DNA of 64,000 bases from assembly GCA_963575745.1 (NCBI GenBank), contig CAUYUJ010002102.1, positions 288,239 to 352,238 of the forward strand. Direction: 5' to 3'. Shown piece by piece: positions 61,736 through 64,000 of the stretch. The translations under genes and the position numbers were made by a program. The DNA is from Prorocentrum cordatum. Its lineage: Eukaryota; Sar; Dinophyceae; Prorocentrales; Prorocentraceae. Every line of letters begins with the position of its first letter. Within the stretch, counting starts at the first letter, position 1. The notes under the pieces were generated by a model. That model was not told the origin of the DNA. It made no database searches and saw nothing but the letters and a program-made list of their open reading frames with translations.

Positions 61736-61950
61736 GGAGGAAGCCAGACGCACCCCACAGCAGACGTACCATGGGGACGGGGGCCTCGGGGCCCACCTCG
61801 GGACGCCCAGGGTCGCGGGGCTGTGGTCTCGGACGCCCCTGCGGCGCCTCGCTGGGGGTGCGCCGCACTGGCGAGGTGCTCGGGCCCTCATCCAGACAGG
61901 CGGGCACGGAAGGACGGCGGTGAGGCGAGACGGGCCTTCCCCCCCGCCCC
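61736..61950. other. Spacer, nothing recognised
   Basis: GC-rich sequence. Frames give Arg/Gly/Pro-rich peptides only. Confidence 0.4.
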
Positions 61951-61952
61951 AG

Positions 61953-62030
61953 GTGACGATCTTGCAGCAGCTGATCTTGACCCTCGACATCTGCCCGGCG
62001 CAGCTCAACGACCGCGGTTCGGCCCCAAAG
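61953..62030 (+). other. Candidate exon
   Basis: After CCCCGCCCCAG (acceptor) the frame reads VTILQQLILTLDICPAQLND, an aliphatic segment unlike its surroundings. It might be a later exon of the plus-strand membrane-protein gene, but I cannot show that by a family motif. Confidence 0.3.
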
Positions 62031-62708
62031 GGTGCCGGGCAACGGTCGGGGGTTGTCGCTCACGCAGCCGCCAAAGGTGTTCAGTTTTGGTCCCCCCTTT
62101 TCTCGGGTCCTGCAATCTACAAGCCTCTTCTTCCTCCTCCTCCTCCTCCTCACCCTTTTCCGTTAGCGCGCTCCTGACGCATGAGTAGAAGTAGTCGTCG
62201 TAGTCGTGGGCCTAATCGTAGTTGTAGCTGTCGTCGTCGTTGTCGCGCGGCGGGTGCCGCGGCAAAACAGCATGAGCCACCCCCTGTTGGTGGGACCCCA
62301 GCCCTACAGTAAGGCCGCCGAAGAAATAATGAGTTACCCCCTATGGGGGGTTCTAAGGACCTTTCAGGGTTAGCGCGTCGCGCCCCCAGCTCTAGCCCGC
62401 CATGCTTCGGCGCGTCAGGCTGACCACTTCCCGGTTCCCGAGCGCCAGCGTCACGTCCCGAGCCCTTCCCGGCCTCCCGCCGCACCGCGGGGCGGAGCGA
62501 AACGCTATCTGCCTGCAGGAAACAGCGTGTCGCAGACGCCACTGCCGCAGCTGTCGGGATTGCGCGGCGCCGTGCAAAAGTTCCTCACCGTATGGGGGGG
62601 TGCCTGACTTGTCAGGAGGGGGAGAAAGGCGAAGAGATGTCCTCGGATGTGTGTTGGCCCCTTGGTCGAGATGGAAACAGCAACATAAGCAGAAGCTTTC
62701 GGAGGCTG
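62031..62708. other. Gene-free stretch
   Basis: A short GTCGTCGTAGTCGTG patch at about 62190-62250 and GC-rich sequence. No gene seen. Confidence 0.4.
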
Positions 62709-62820
62709 CGCGGATCTCTTGGATCGGCGCTGGGCTCCCCCCGCGCGTAGCGCGTCAGGTGTGGCGACGGAGGCGTCGCCAGGGGGTTAGCGCCGATCCC
62801 GAAAGTTGGCGCGGACCTTC
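62709..62820. repeat. MITE-like family L, copy 5
   Basis: GGCTGCGCGGATCTCTTGGATCGGCGCTGGGCTCCC at the left and GTTAGCGCCGATCCCGAAAGTTGGCGCGGACC at the right are inverted. The centre is GTGTGGCGACGGAGGCGTCGCC. Confidence 0.65.
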
Positions 62821-63196
62821 GAATGTTTGATGTGCGGACTGACTTTGTCTCCTCCTCTCCTACCCGAGGGATCCTGGACGCCTCGAGAAACCTCCGCGGA
62901 CATTGGGGGCCTCCGCCCTCGCACGGCTCCGCGCCGATGGCGCTCCCGAGCGCGCTGCGCCCTCCGTGGTCGTCCTCGTGGCCGGGGCCCGTCGAGTGGC
63001 CATGTCTGGAACGGCCCAGAGCGGCGTCTGCCCCTTGGGCAGGGGCTCCGGGGGCCTGCCCGACGGGGCAGGGGCCCCCCGCGCGTGCGCGCTGCACAGC
63101 TGGGGCCCGCGGCCTCCCGCCGCCTCGGAGAGCAGGCCGCGGCGGCCGGGGTCCTCCGGAGTGCTGGGTCCTGGCCGCGCGCAGGGGGGGGTTATG
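62821..63196. other. GC-rich spacer, nothing recognised
   Basis: Frames in all directions are open because of base composition (over 70% G+C by eye). No motif stands out. Confidence 0.4.
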
Positions 63197-63330
63197 GGCA
63201 GGGGGGGGGGGAAGGCTTCCTAGAAGCACCCCCTGCTCTCGGAGGAGGGCGCGGCCCCTACACCTACGGGAGGAGGCCCGCGCCTTCTGAGAAGCAGGGG
63301 GTGCTTCTGAGAGGCCTTCCCCCCTCCCCC
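63197..63330. repeat. Hairpin/MITE-like family M, copy 3
   Basis: GGGGGAAGGCTTCCTAGAAGCACCCCCTGC and GCAGGGGGTGCTTCTGAGAGGCCTTCCCCC are inverted over about 30 bp. The centre holds GGAGGGCGCGGCCC. Confidence 0.75.
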
Positions 63331-63432
63331 TACCCCCCCCCCCCTCTGCGCGTGCGCGCGGCCGGGGGTCCCGCCCCGATTCGAACGCGGCCCGCGGCAG
63401 CGGAGCACTGGCACACAGGGGGTCGGGAGCGC

Positions 63433-64000
63433 CAATGATGATGCTGAAGATGAGGATGAGGATGGTGCTGATGATGATGCTGCTGCTGCTGATGATGATG
63501 ATGATGAGGAGGAGGAGGAGGATGAGGATGATGATGAGGAGGAGGAGGAGGATGAGGAGGAGGAGGAGGATAATAGGATGGAGGAGAGGGGGGCCCACGT
63601 CGTGGACAGCACGCGCGACGTCGGATGTCTGCCAGGGCGCTTTCCGCCGTCGCACGTGCCCTCCGAGAGGGCGTCGGCCTTCGATCGCGGGGGGCACTCT
63701 TCGGGGGCGCTCTGGAGCGGCTCGGGGCTTCCAGGGAAAAGGGGTAGGCGGCTCTTGCTCCTCCTCCTCCTCCTCCTCCTCCTCCTTCTGCTGCTGCTCC
63801 TGATCTTCCTCCTCCTTCTCCTCCTCTTGCTCCTCATCTCCATCCTCCTGCTGCTCCTGCTCCTCCTCCTCCTCCTCCTCCTCCTCCTCCTCCTCCTCCT
63901 CCTCGTCCTCCTCCCTCTCCTCCTCTTCCCTCTCCTCCTCATCCTCCTCTTCCTCCTTTTGCGCTGTTATCTGATGCTGGTTTGGAGACCATGGCAGCGC
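63433..64000. repeat. (GAT/GGA)n and (CTC)n arrays
   Basis: GATGATG and GGAGGA blocks at 63435-63575, about 180 bases of GC-rich sequence without a gene, then CTCCTC with CTGCTG interruptions at 63755-63955. The window ends in unique sequence (TTTGCGCTGTTATCTGATGC) too short to assign. Confidence 0.85.

Noticed and set aside
63370-63400. GATTCGAAC, resembling an inverted tRNA T-loop
   Set aside because: The surrounding bases do not form a T stem, acceptor stem or anticodon arm.
1-64000. Dinoflagellate spliced-leader sequence (genic or relict)
   Set aside because: I looked for the conserved CCATTTTGGCTCAAG core by eye and did not find it; an exact-match search would settle this.

Overview
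This window looks like nuclear DNA of a dinoflagellate (alveolate alga). The reasons are: very large introns around short exons; splice donors that look like GA and GC rather than only GT; a multi-membrane-span protein family that I know as expanded in dinoflagellates; several kinds of LINE retrotransposon; dense (GGA)n/(CTC)n, (GT)n and (GAT)n arrays; and many small terminal-inverted-repeat elements. There is no bacterial, organellar or viral organisation. Most of the 64 kb is intron or intergenic DNA full of repeats, so the long open frames running through microsatellites are not genes.

Left part (1-17 kb): TG/CG arrays lead into an RNase H domain fragment (1303-2158, +). Then come copies of many dispersed repeat families, including two MITEs with exact 5-bp target duplications (8293-8441 and 12371-12516). 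A plausible unknown CDS lies at 12766-13392 (-), a possible RPA32 C-terminal exon near 15.5 kb (-), and a tandem array with an exact 152-bp period at 16.26-16.9 kb.

Middle part (17-45 kb): two single EF-hand exons, 17070-17164 and 28121-28187 (+), have compatible splice phases and may be one gene with an 11-kb intron. That interval holds a frameshifted LINE (about 19.06-21.42 kb, +). A second gene (+) is modelled from four phase-compatible exons (36059-36212, 36620-37191, 40538-40567, 44659-44747). It encodes part of a membrane protein, and its introns have been bombarded with MITEs, a LINE relic and microsatellites.

Right part (45-64 kb): the dominant feature is an apparently intact non-LTR retrotransposon on the minus strand. 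ORF1 (56823-60509 or 60863) is a long coiled-coil protein. ORF2 (49523-56953, 2476 aa, no internal stop) has the unusual order RNase H, APE endonuclease, reverse transcriptase, two zinc fingers, cytosine-C5-methyltransferase-like domain. ORF1 and ORF2 overlap by 131 nt with ORF2 in the +1 frame. Tandem repeats lie upstream of ORF1 (228-bp spacing) and downstream of ORF2 (77-bp spacing). The rest is GGA/CTC sequence, further MITE-like hairpins and one candidate exon.

The retrotransposon with a captured methyltransferase-like domain is the strongest candidate for an unusual system. The set of MITE families with visible target duplications is the second.
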